DNA of 64,000 nucleotides from Psychromonas sp. SA13A (GCF_011378715.1 NZ_WTKU01000015.1:1-64000), one strand, 5' to 3'; positions 18,234 to 26,316 are shown, counted from the first letter of the stretch. Translations and numbers: made by a program. The notes: generated by a model not told the origin, from the letters alone.

Positions 18234-20210
18234 CTATGGTTTTAGCATTAAATCTTTTAAAGGTTTTCTTATTGAACGAGACGTAGGTAATTGACCTCTT
18301 CCTAATCGACCTAAAAATAAGGTGTTCTCAGTATTAGGTACTAAAGCTTCAAACATAGCTCGACCTTTTTCGGCATTAAGCACGACCGCTTCATTTTCTG
18401 TAAATTTAATATCTTGCCTTAAATATTTAGAAAAAATTACAGGTGTTTGTTCGGGTTGAAAGCCAAGGCCTAGTTTTGCTGTTGTTAACCAAAAACGTTG
18501 TAGCGCTCGTCCTGCTGCAACATAGTCTTCAACGGATTTAGTTTGGTTGTCGGTTTGTATGGCAAAGTGAGCACAACTTTTTAAACTAGGAATAAAATCT
18601 AATTGGATGCGAGGTAAAAGCGTTCCGGCAAAATATTTATTCATAAACTCAATGCGATCCCAGCTTTTAAATAACCATTGCATTAGTCTAGCTGTTGCCC
18701 AGTCTACACCAAGTGCTTTTTCTGGGATTTTAGTTTCACTAAACTGTTTATGCCAATCAATAATGTCTCTGTGGGTATAAAAGGCCTCTTTCATGGTTAA
18801 GCGCGTTTTGGCATTGCAAAAATTAAGTTTTGCTAATTTCAAGCGGTCATCAAAGGATTCAAACCACGTTAGGCTATATCCTGCTGGCAAGGCACTTTCT
18901 AATTCTGTTTTTTCGCTACTGGTCAAAGCTCTTGTGCCCATCGCTCTACGTTGAACAGCTCTAATTTTTATAAATGGAAATAAGTCACTGCTACTCACTT
19001 TGTCATTCTCACTGTCATTCACAATGTCATCTGCAGTCAGATTAACTGTCATTTTAATGTGTTTGTCATCACTAAAATCGTTAGTCGTTTGAAGGGAAAA
19101 ACCAAATTGGGCAGCTGCAATAACAATAGTTTCAAGTAAGATTCCATGTGCTAAATGGCTTGAGTGGCCGTCTAGGTCGTAAACACAATGTTCTCTGGTA
19201 TCGGTGCCATGAATAACAAAGGATGTGTCGTCGATAATTTCAAACTGCCATGTTTGCATATTATCGCCACTTGGCGCCCAACGTGCATAATCGAGAATTT
19301 TTTCTATAGGCGTTAGTTCTACTGGTTCTTGCTGTGGAGTTGTTGGCAGCTTGCTAAGTAATTTCTTTTTGCCAATAGCAAATGCGATACGTTGAATAAT
19401 GTTATTGTTTCCACCGGGACGCCACGTTTTTTTGAAACGATTGGTATAGGCGTCAAAATGTAATCCCCAAGGTACATTAAGTACTTTGCCGCGATTAAGT
19501 AATATTTTAACAACTTGAGTGCCGGCAACACCTGATGCTAATTGGCAACCCATCATGGTAGAAGGGCCTTTTTTGTTACCAAGATCTAATCGCGTAGGAT
19601 CGACTAAATAAGCTTGTTGTAATGCTGCGGGTGTTAAACCGAGGAAAAAGCGTAAGTATTGTTCATTTTCAGTGTAACCTTCTAAACGAAAATACTCTTC
19701 AAAAGTCATTTTTCCGGGAAGAAAGTTTAAATAGGCGGTACCCATACCTATCGGGGCTGCAGTCGTAGCGGGAATACCTTTTTCAGCACATAGCTTAAAA
19801 ACATGTTTTCTGGCTTCGATGGCAAAAAAGTCTAATGAGTCAACGTAGCAATCAACATCTTCTAAAAATGCATCAGTATTGTCGTGATTAATGCCTTCAG
19901 GAAATACGTTAATCTCAACGTTAGGATTAATAGATTTGGCCATTTCGACCATAACATCTAATTTTTTTCTATCGTAAGTGTTGGTATTTGCACCGGCTTG
20001 TCGATTAGTATTTTCGCAACCAAATTCATCAAAATCAGACAGGTTAAATTTTGAAATACCTACGCGAACTAAGGTGAGTAAATGTGAACCTCCCACTCCA
20101 CCCATTCCAGCTATGGCTATTCTTTTGGTTTTTAGAATTGCTTGTTCATCTTCAGTAAACCAGCCAAGATTTCGAGAAAAGGCAAGGTCATAGCTAAAAG
20201 CATCGCTCAT
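18234..20210 (-). CDS. ThiF-type adenylating domain fused to a nitroreductase-like domain (Rv1355c-like)
   Basis: A 658-residue two-domain protein. Residues about 15-260 are an E1/ThiF/MoeB-like ATP-binding fold: the glycine loop IAIAGMGGVGGSHL, the acidic DFDEFGCENTNRQ with the family Asn-Arg-Gln, and GPSTMMGCQLASGV further on. No CxxC zinc pair is seen. Residues about 305-620 resemble the flavin nitroreductase fold (ILDYARWAPSGDNMQTWQFE, then AGRALQRFWLTTAKLGLGFQ near the end). Such fusions are known, for example the Rv1355c family, but their reaction is not established. It follows the N-acyl amino acid synthase-like gene after 11 bases, so they form an operon. An adenylate-then-reduce step on a small acyl molecule is only a guess. 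Confidence 0.85.
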   Translation of the reverse strand: MSDAFSYDLAFSRNLGWFTEDEQAILKTKRIAIAGMGGVGGSHLLTLVRVGISKFNLSDFDEFGCENTNRQAGANTNTYDRKKLDVMVEMAKSINPNVEINVFPEGINHDNTDAFLEDVDCYVDSLDFFAIEARKHVFKLCAEKGIPATTAAPIGMGTAYLNFLPGKMTFEEYFRLEGYTENEQYLRFFLGLTPAALQQAYLVDPTRLDLGNKKGPSTMMGCQLASGVAGTQVVKILLNRGKVLNVPWGLHFDAYTNRFKKTWRPGGNNNIIQRIAFAIGKKKLLSKLPTTPQQEPVELTPIEKILDYARWAPSGDNMQTWQFEIIDDTSFVIHGTDTREHCVYDLDGHSSHLAHGILLETIVIAAAQFGFSLQTTNDFSDDKHIKMTVNLTADDIVNDSENDKVSSSDLFPFIKIRAVQRRAMGTRALTSSEKTELESALPAGYSLTWFESFDDRLKLAKLNFCNAKTRLTMKEAFYTHRDIIDWHKQFSETKIPEKALGVDWATARLMQWLFKSWDRIEFMNKYFAGTLLPRIQLDFIPSLKSCAHFAIQTDNQTKSVEDYVAAGRALQRFWLTTAKLGLGFQPEQTPVIFSKYLRQDIKFTENEAVVLNAEKGRAMFEALVPNTENTLFLGRLGRGQLPTSRSIRKPLKDLMLKP

Positions 20211-20221
20211 TATAAGGCTCT

Positions 20222-21019
20222 CTATCTATCAGTTACATCGGTACTTGGAATTTTAAAGGGTTCGTTATTATATTGTTTTAGTGCTATTTGCTCGGCCATT
20301 TCTTTATAAATAATGGCATATAAAGCTTCAAGTTGTTCAGTGAGATCTTTATGAAAATCATTTGCCGCTAAATAAAACATGGCGCGTTGGCCATGATAAT
20401 CGGTTTCATCACCAATTTGTTGGAAAGGTAGTCCAAAACGCTTCAAGCGTCTATTCAGCCTTGGCTCCATCATCACCACCATGCCTTGGTGTTGACATAA
20501 ACTTGCTAATGCAATGCCGCCTAAGTACAACCCCATCGCGATATTAGGAAAGTTTCGACGTTCTTCTTCTGAATAGATGGTTTCTGGATTAATGTTATTA
20601 AGTACATAAGGTACATTTTTTTCTTTTTCACGACGTCTAAACGAAGCAAGCACAGCTAAGCGTGATATTTCACCAAAACTACCACGAGGTAAGGTGCTGG
20701 TATCAAACACTTCTTTTCTTGCGCTGTGTAGACAATTCGTCTCAAAAGGTAATTGTTTGTTAGGAACATCGGTTGGAGGGATTATTAAGCGGATACACCC
20801 TGCAAAGACGCCTGTGCGTCTATGTTCTAATAAGCAATGATATGCGTAGTCGTCGCATTCATCAGATTCCATTTCTTGCTCATTTTCGGGTTCCCAGCCT
20901 AATTCAGAACTATAAACACCGTATCTGATTTTGAATGCTTCTTGTCTGAGTTCTTTTGTATCAGCAAATCGTATTTTGAAGAATTGATTAAAGTTTTCCG
21001 CAATTGAATATTGAGTCAT
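20222..21019 (-). CDS. N-acyl amino acid synthase / PEP-CTERM-exosortase-associated acyltransferase
   Basis: A 265-residue protein of the LuxI/GNAT-like fold. FKIRYGVYSSELGWEPE, the acidic ESDECDDYAYHCLLEHRRTG and IRLIIPP, then FGEISRLAVLASFRRR, match the PEP-CTERM/exosortase-associated acyltransferase family. Members of that family have been reported to make long-chain N-acyl amino acids. The product here is unknown. The gene starts a two-gene operon with the ThiF-nitroreductase fusion, and a PEP-CTERM protein is encoded 2.9 kb away (23896-24651). An exosortase is not in the window. Confidence 0.85.
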   Translation of the reverse strand: MTQYSIAENFNQFFKIRFADTKELRQEAFKIRYGVYSSELGWEPENEQEMESDECDDYAYHCLLEHRRTGVFAGCIRLIIPPTDVPNKQLPFETNCLHSARKEVFDTSTLPRGSFGEISRLAVLASFRRREKEKNVPYVLNNINPETIYSEEERRNFPNIAMGLYLGGIALASLCQHQGMVVMMEPRLNRRLKRFGLPFQQIGDETDYHGQRAMFYLAANDFHKDLTEQLEALYAIIYKEMAEQIALKQYNNEPFKIPSTDVTDR

Positions 21020-21174
21020 TGTTCGTTAGCAATTTCAAAGGTTATATTATGTATCATCGAATATAGCAGTTATAAATTGTTTCACCTTGTTTTTATTGAT
21101 ACTTAATTGATACGTGTCAGTAAATATTAAGGAAATAACCTCAAATTTAAAGCTTTACGATTTTAGTCACTATG

Positions 21175-22015
21175 TCACACGCATTTAAAAATAAATGTCT
21201 CGATTTTGTTTTATTACCGATCTGCGCTTACGGTACATCCATGCGCCAAACGAGCCTAACCCAAACATTCTGTTTGGCTTTACTAAAAGCGATTAATTAT
21301 TTGGGAAAACTTAACGGTGGGGTTATTCGTCCACATTGAGTAATGTTTTATGCTTTTTGTTGAAGCTAGAGTTACTGCTTAGAGTGATTTCGTCTGCGCT
21401 CATCCGGTCTACTTGATATTTATTATCAGTGGTTTCGCCCTGTCGGCGACACGTCTTTCTTTTATCAGAAAAGAAAGGCGGCAAAGAAACTGACACCGAG
21501 TCGTTTTCTGATCCAAATAATAAATGGCTTTTATAACGCACCGGCTCTTACGGCACATCCATGTGCCAAACGAGCCTAACCCAAACATCCTGTTTGGCTT
21601 TGCTAAAAGCCATTGATGATTTGGGAAAACTCAACGGTGAGATTGTCCGTCCACATTGAGCAATATTTTTATGCATTTTATTGAAGCTAATGCTTTGGAT
21701 GGGTTGGCTTTGAGTTAGGTTCGTCTGTGCTCATCGAGCAAGCTTGATATTTATTGTCAGTGGTTTCACCCTGTTGGCGACACGTCTTTCTTTTATCAGA
21801 AAAGAAACCAGTACCCAGAAAAGTCAAAAGAACTGACGCTGAATCGTTTTCAAACCCAAATAATATAAATGGCTTTTATAACGCACCGGCTCTTACGGCA
21901 CATCGATGTGCCAAACGAGCCTAACCCAAACATCTTGTTTGGTTTTACTAAAAGCCATTGATGATTTGGGAAAACTCAACGGTGAGATTGTCCGTCCATG
22001 ATAGGCAATGTTAAC
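21175..22015. repeat. structured dispersed repeat, tandem copies C (partial), D and E
   Basis: Two and a half copies of the element of copy A in direct tandem with a period of about 320-345 bases (common block CCAAACGAGCCTAACCC at about 21245, 21566 and 21911). D keeps both outer arms (21512-21532 and 21604-21624) and both inner hairpins. E varies in the loops (GGCACATCGATGTGCC; CCAAACATCTTGTTTGG) but keeps the stems. C has GGTACATCCATGCGCC with a weakened stem. Short open frames in here are incidental. Confidence 0.87.
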
Positions 22016-22251
22016 TGCTTATTTTATTCAGCGAGGCAAAACTATAATCTATTTTTCACATAATCTATTTGGTTCTGCATTTCCACCATAAGTGTGGGAT
22101 TATTCTGTCTATCTACATGACTAAGGTTTCAGTTTTATTTTTAACTTGTTGATTAGTTTATTCAGCTTGTTATTCTGACGTCAAATTTAAATAAATAATC
22201 GCGTTCTATCTATCCACCGGAAATACGGAATAGTTCTGCTTAATTACGATG

Positions 22252-23019
22252 TTATACAACATCAGGGTAGTGTAATCATGAGTGAGAATAATAAAATTGG
22301 CAGAATTTCTACTCAGGAAGACTTTTTTAAAAGAATGGATCTTGAAATGCCAAATCAACCTAAAATAGACCGTTCAAAAATTGATATAAATGAAATTGGT
22401 TTGTTTAAAAATTATTTTGTAGCTTTGTGTACAGATCTAACAATTTATAAACAATTATTTTCTGACGTCAATTCTATTCAAATATTAAATGAATTTAGTC
22501 CTGTAATTTTCGGTCGATTGCAATCATCCTATTTGGAAAGAATTTGTTTGAAAATTGCCTGTCTCCTTGATCCTGCAACAAGTGGTCGAGATGGTGTAAA
22601 TAAGAATATGACTTTAAGAAGGTTCACTGAACTTTGCAATAGTAATGAGCTAAACAGCTTAGTTATCGAATTAGAGTCATTCTATGAGTCAACAGGTATT
22701 AAAAAGTGGCGCAATAAAGTTTTAGCTCATACAGACTTAAAAGCTGCAATGGGGCAATTAGATTTTGAGCTGAAATTCGAGGTAGCAGACTTAGAAAATA
22801 TTGTTATATTTATTCAAGAAATTATAGATTTGATTGAAGATCCTACAACAACTTCAGATACTCGAGTTAAATTGCCTAATGGCAATGATGTGTACACTTT
22901 TTTAGAAAAGTTAAACTCTATCTAAAAATGTTGTATAACAAGAGTTTTCAAGTTGAAAAATTACAGCGGGCCATCGCTTCGCGATTATATCCCACTGTAA
23001 ATTTCAACTTAAAACGGCG
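22252..23019 (+). mobile_element. solitary integron-like gene cassette (HEPN gene plus attC-like site)
   Basis: The 768-bp stretch begins at G^TTATAC (G is 22251) and ends at the G of GTTGAAG (22252-23019). It holds one gene, 26 bases from the left edge, and ends in an attC-like hairpin. The R'' box GTATAAC at 22933-22939 is the exact complement of GTTATAC at the left edge, as expected when the R' box is formed on circularisation. The match extends to a 12-bp inverted repeat (22251-22262 and 22928-22939). No integrase and no second cassette are seen, so it may be a stray insertion. Confidence 0.62.
22278..22925 (+). CDS. HEPN/AbiU2-like protein
   Basis: A 215-residue, largely helical, soluble protein. 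Near residue 141 it carries WRNKVLAHTDL, i.e. an R-x5-H motif of the type that marks catalytic HEPN ribonuclease families. The layout (an N-terminal helical part, LERICLKIACLLDPATS, the motif and an acidic C-terminal helix) resembles AbiU2-like HEPN proteins linked to abortive infection. The family call is from memory of the pattern, so moderately sure. It is the only gene of an integron-like cassette, and defence and toxin genes are common in such cassettes. Its low GC differs little from its surroundings. Confidence 0.68.
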   Translation: MSENNKIGRISTQEDFFKRMDLEMPNQPKIDRSKIDINEIGLFKNYFVALCTDLTIYKQLFSDVNSIQILNEFSPVIFGRLQSSYLERICLKIACLLDPATSGRDGVNKNMTLRRFTELCNSNELNSLVIELESFYESTGIKKWRNKVLAHTDLKAAMGQLDFELKFEVADLENIVIFIQEIIDLIEDPTTTSDTRVKLPNGNDVYTFLEKLNSI

Positions 23020-23025
23020 TTGAAG
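22933..23025 (+). other. attC-like recombination site
   Basis: R'' GTATAAC (22933-22939), spacer AAGA, L'' starting GTTTTC (22944), a long imperfect stem (AAGTTGAAA and TTACAG pairing with CTGTAA and TTTCAACTT), an inner mini-hairpin ATCGC-TTC-GCGAT (22973-22985), L' AAAAC (23011-23015), spacer GGC, R' GTT (23019-23021). One arm carries an extra C at 22949, like the extrahelical bases that set strand choice in attC. The size of about 90 bases is in the known range. Confidence 0.62.
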
Positions 23026-23146
23026 TTGTAGAATTTCTCTAAAAATAACATTTTACCTTCTTTTTTGTGATCTCTCACTGCACTAAAAACCATGTTTTAG
23101 ACAAGCAATGATTTTTAGTATATTTAAAAGAACACCTCTGCATATA

Positions 23147-23228
23147 ATTCTTCGTGCCCTCTGTGTAGCGCAGCGCTTCGTGGTTAATTTTCTTTTAGGC
23201 TTGTCATTTATCTACCGTATTCCACATC
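23147..23228. repeat. single dispersed copy of the CTTCGTG-type repeat
   Basis: CTTCGTGCCCTCTGTGTAGC, the palindrome AGCGCAGCGCT and CTTCGTGGTTAAT, then TTAGGCTTGTCATTTATCTA, closely match the array at 25762-26263. Confidence 0.8.
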
Positions 23229-23231
23229 GAG

Positions 23232-23628
23232 AAGATCCCCTGCAAAAAAGTTGGCATAGCTCAGCCACAAGATAATCCATCAGAATATCTTTTCAATAAA
23301 AAAACTTTATTTGGTTTCACTGGTGGTGTTTATGAATGCGATAAAAGTGATAGTGCTCAAGGCATTGCTTTTTCATTATTAGATTACCTAGAGTTAGTTT
23401 ATTGGAGCGGACGTATCTTACGAGAAGATAAGCTAGGTGCGCTGGCCATCATTCTAAATTACTCAGCAAGATTGGGCTTGATGAAGCCACTTGGTTAACG
23501 TTAGCCAGTCGATTTGGTAAAGACTATCAAGGTGCTGTCGGCTCTTTAGAGGAGATAGCTTCATTTGCAGAGCACACAGGTAAATGCTGGATAGCGAGTA
23601 AAAACCAGTTACGACGACAAGCTCATTA
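23232..23628 (+). pseudogene. decayed C-terminal fragment of a Y1 (IS200-like/REP-associated) transposase
   Basis: From 23232 one frame reads IAQPQDNPSEYLFN and then LLDYLELVYWSGRILREDKL. It breaks near 23445-23460 and continues in another frame as IGLDEATWLTLASRFGKDY and ends with QLRRQAH and a stop at about 23628. The LxDYLELVDWTGRxIRxDKxG block is typical of the C-terminal part of Y1-type transposases of gammaproteobacteria. The catalytic HUH/Tyr half is missing, so this is a frameshifted, truncated relic. Confidence 0.72.
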
Positions 23629-23895
23629 ACCTTTCTTAAAAATTCCTTAATAAAAATATAATTAGCGATAGCTAATCGTTAGCGTGGGCATAATTCACGG
23701 TTTATGTTCAAATGTGTATTATTTTGGGATTTTAAACACTTGGCTGTCGAGTTTTTCTTGTTTTTCCCGTGATTAGTTCTTATCGATAGGAGATGAACAT
23801 TCGTAAACTTTTTTCAGGGGAGAAAGAAATGCAGTAGGCGGACACCACACAGTTAAAAATATCTTTAATTATGTGATGTTTTATTCAAATAAATA

Positions 23896-24651
23896 TTAAA
23901 CTTTTGGTTTTTTACGATAAAAGCTCAAACCAACTAAACTTAATCCAAATAAAAGTATTGATGCTGGTTCAGGTACATTAACCACTGCTCCACCACCATC
24001 TGCGCCATTAGTGTTAATATTGTTTTGAGACACAAAGGTACCTGTCCCAGTGGTTGTATCCAGAGAAAGCGTTGCACCGGAGTAAGTAAAACCATACAAA
24101 GTATTATTAAAGTAATTCAAACCATAAACTGAAGAGTAACCAGTTGAACCAATCAATGTCCCACTACCATCTGCCGTATTCAGTGACCAAAGACTGTCGC
24201 CGTTTCCACCAGTTGTAGATGATAGGTAAAGGTTGCCTAAATCATCAAAAGAAATATCACCAGATGAATTATATGATCCTGTGCCTATTAAAGAGGCATT
24301 ACCGGTAGTTGTATCGATTGAATATAAACCATTACCACCACTGCCATACAATATTCCATTACTGGCGAATGTTAAACCATTTACACTTGCACCAGTATTT
24401 CCGATTAAAGTCCTAGCGGCTGTAGTTTGGTCGATAGAATAAAGTTGGCTACCACTTGTTACACCATATAATATGTTTGAAGTACTTAGTGCGATATCAA
24501 ACATAATCCCTGTATTACCAATTAAAGTAGAGCTGTTAGTGGAAATATTATAATCATATAGATTGCCATTAGCTGCACCAATAAATGTGGCATGAGCTGA
24601 GCTTGCCGATAAAATCATTGCTCCGCTTATTGCATAAATTATAGATTTCAT
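23896..24651 (-). CDS. PEP-CTERM sorting-signal protein with beta-propeller-like repeats
   Basis: A 251-residue exported protein. Signal peptide MKSIIYAISGAMILSASSAHA; then about six repeats of 35-40 residues of the form LYSIDTTTG-SLIGNTG, suggesting a small beta-propeller; and at the end VPEPASILLFGLSLVGLSFY followed by RKKPKV. The PEP motif, single membrane segment and basic tail make a textbook PEP-CTERM signal, which exosortase cuts during export, often to a surface or exopolysaccharide matrix. No exosortase is in this window. The related acyltransferase gene is at 20222-21019. Confidence 0.93.
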   Translation of the reverse strand: MKSIIYAISGAMILSASSAHATFIGAANGNLYDYNISTNSSTLIGNTGIMFDIALSTSNILYGVTSGSQLYSIDQTTAARTLIGNTGASVNGLTFASNGILYGSGGNGLYSIDTTTGNASLIGTGSYNSSGDISFDDLGNLYLSSTTGGNGDSLWSLNTADGSGTLIGSTGYSSVYGLNYFNNTLYGFTYSGATLSLDTTTGTGTFVSQNNINTNGADGGGAVVNVPEPASILLFGLSLVGLSFYRKKPKV

Positions 24652-24872
24652 TTTATATCCTTATGTTGATTTCTATTAATAAAAAAGCTTAATTGCTATT
24701 TCGATTAAATAATAAGCATAAAATATTCCAACTAAATAAAGCATATTTATATCAAGCAATTGTTAACAAAAAGAGATTTTGAAAGTGTTATAAAATCCCC
24801 AAAAATAGCTTAAATAAAAAACATGTAAAATATATCGACAAAATACTAGCCTTAATAAATAAAGTGATTTTT

Positions 24873-24985
24873 TAAATAGTTTTTCTCTTCTTTTGGTTCT
24901 ACTTCTGATACATCTATTACGTCAACTTAAGCATTACTGTAATAAGAAGTAATTAATACTCGTTTAGCTCGGAAATGATGGTTCA
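24873..24985 (-). pseudogene. decayed duplicate of the adhE 3' end
   Basis: On the minus strand this stretch aligns with the last ~115 bases of the intact adhE at 26317-26430. Shared blocks include TTTCTCTTCTTTTGGTTCT, CTTCTG-TACATC-ATTACGTCA and AATAAGAAGT-ATTAATACT. It has point changes, a six-base deletion and stops. To the right the likeness fades, and nothing of the rest of adhE is seen. Confidence 0.75.
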
Positions 24986-25082
24986 GAACAACCACTAATT
25001 TTACCCTGAATTCACATTCAAACTACCTTTGTCCATACTGTTTTAAAGGCTCTGAGATAGCTTGTTATGACGCATTTCGACA

Positions 25083-25157
25083 ATCCCAAGTGTTACTTGC
25101 GGATACACTCTATTACCTCTGTATATCTCGCTGTGCTTCTTGGGATCTATTTTTAAT
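25083..25157 (+). other. possible structured RNA or terminator-like stem
   Basis: ATCCCAAG (25083-25090) pairs with CTTGGGAT (25139-25146). Inside, GCGGATACA can pair with TGTATATC-TCGC. The outer stem is followed by CTATTTTTAA. No gene ends here, so either it ends a small RNA or the pairing is chance. The surrounding 24986-25297 shows nothing else. Confidence 0.35.
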
Positions 25158-25297
25158 GTTAAAATCTTTAATATTAAAGTAATAATGCAATAGCGATATT
25201 TTACGTGACCTTAATAAGTTTTTTTTAGCGGATCTCGCCGGCACTGCATCGGATCATTTGTTATCTAATGTGCATATCTAACAGGTAAATAATACTA

Positions 25298-25609
25298 ATG
25301 AATCTATTCAATAAAATGGCTACGTTTTTATCGATAAACTGGCAAAAATTTACTCTGCTTTGTTCTCAGACACAGCAGTTTCAAGATCGAGTTTGGATAG
25401 TTAGTATTCAGCAAAAAACAGGGCAAAAGAGCAATTTATTTAACGATACTTTTGTGGTCAGTGAGGACAGTTTTGATAAGCCAATGCAATGGATGGAAAA
25501 GCAGGGATATCAGCCTGAAATAATTAATGATGTGAATAATATGCAACGCTCTCAAGCGATTAAAATAGAATTGGAAAACAGTTTGCATAGCTTAATGAGA
25601 GTTAAATAG
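25298..25609 (+). CDS. hypothetical protein, 103 residues
   Basis: Begins MNLFNKMATFLSINWQKFTL. It is soluble with mixed charge, rich in Gln and Asn (12 Gln), without a signal peptide or membrane segment. A middle part reads DRVWIVSIQQKTGQKSN and a C-terminal helix carries MQRSQAIKIELENSL. I do not recognise a family. The ribosome site is weak (ACAGGTAA). It lies alone among repeats and relics, so it may be a lineage-specific gene or spurious. Confidence 0.5.
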   Translation: MNLFNKMATFLSINWQKFTLLCSQTQQFQDRVWIVSIQQKTGQKSNLFNDTFVVSEDSFDKPMQWMEKQGYQPEIINDVNNMQRSQAIKIELENSLHSLMRVK

Positions 25610-25704
25610 TTTTAGGGGGATGACGGGGAATCTTGGTTTTTGCTTTGACCTTTTACTTTTTAGTCATTGAAAGCAAGGTACCGGAAAAATAACGTTTAAT
25701 CATA

Positions 25705-25752
25705 TTTAAAAAGTAACTTATTTAAAAGGTAACCTCTTTAAAAAGTAACTTG
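25705..25752. repeat. three 16-bp tandem repeats
   Basis: TTTAAAAAGTAACTTA, TTTAAAAGGTAACCTC and TTTAAAAAGTAACTTG follow one another exactly. They lie just ahead of the larger repeat array. Confidence 0.8.
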
Positions 25753-25761
25753 CGTTTTACT

Positions 25762-26263
25762 AACAACCCTTCGTGACCTCTGTGTAGCGCAGCGCTTCGT
25801 GGTTAATTCTCTTTTTAGGTTTGCCGTTTATTTATCATATCCAAATTGAAATTATGAATATTCATGAGGTTTAATTTTTTCAAGGTTATTTATCTTTTAC
25901 GATTAACCCTTCGTGACCTCTGTGTAGCGAAGCGCTTCGTGGTTAATGCTCTTTTTAGGTTTGTCGTTTATTTACCGCATCCTCATCGAAGTTATGAATA
26001 CTCATAACGTTTAATTTTTCAAACCATTTATCTTTTATGTTCAACTCTTCGTGTCCTCTGTGTAGCGCAGCGCTTCGTGGTTAATTCTCTTTTTAGGCTT
26101 GCCGTTTATTTATCATATCCCATATTGAAGTTCTGAATACTCATGACGTTTAATCTTATTCAAACCCCCCTCATGTTTACGCTTACTTCTTGGTGCCCTC
26201 TGTGAAGCGCAGCGCTTCGTGGTTAATCCTTTTTTAGGTTTGTCGTTTATTTACCAAATTCCA
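25762..26263. repeat. tandem array of four ~140-bp CTTCGTG-type repeats
   Basis: Units begin near 25769, 25909, 26047 and 26187 (periods 138-141). Each has CTTCGTG-CCTCTGTG, the palindrome AGCGCAGCGCT (GAAGCGC or AGCGAAG in some), CTTCGTGGTTAAT, CTTTTTAGGTTTG, CGTTTATTTA and a more variable half with ATGAATA-TCATGA-GTTTAAT. There is no open frame through the array. A fifth copy is at 23147. Confidence 0.9.
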
Positions 26264-26267
26264 AACA

Positions 26268-26292
26268 CAAAAAAGCCTGCATAAAGCAGGCT
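26268..26292 (-). terminator. rho-independent terminator of adhE
   Basis: On the minus strand AGCCTGC pairs with GCAGGCT around a 5-base loop and is followed by a T-run. It lies 24 bases behind the adhE stop. Confidence 0.88.
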
Positions 26293-26316
26293 AAAAGTGG
26301 GGTACTAAATTATAAA

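Noticed and set aside
21323-21541. 72-residue frame on the minus strand
   Set aside because: It lies wholly in the structured repeat, is not open in the other copies and has no ribosome site.
22015-22250. a second cassette or attI site left of the HEPN cassette
   Set aside because: No R''/L'' and L'/R' pair or hairpin of the attC type could be found here, and no integrase gene.
25762-26263. CRISPR array
   Set aside because: Units are ~140 bases with related, not unique, inner parts, and no cas gene is near.
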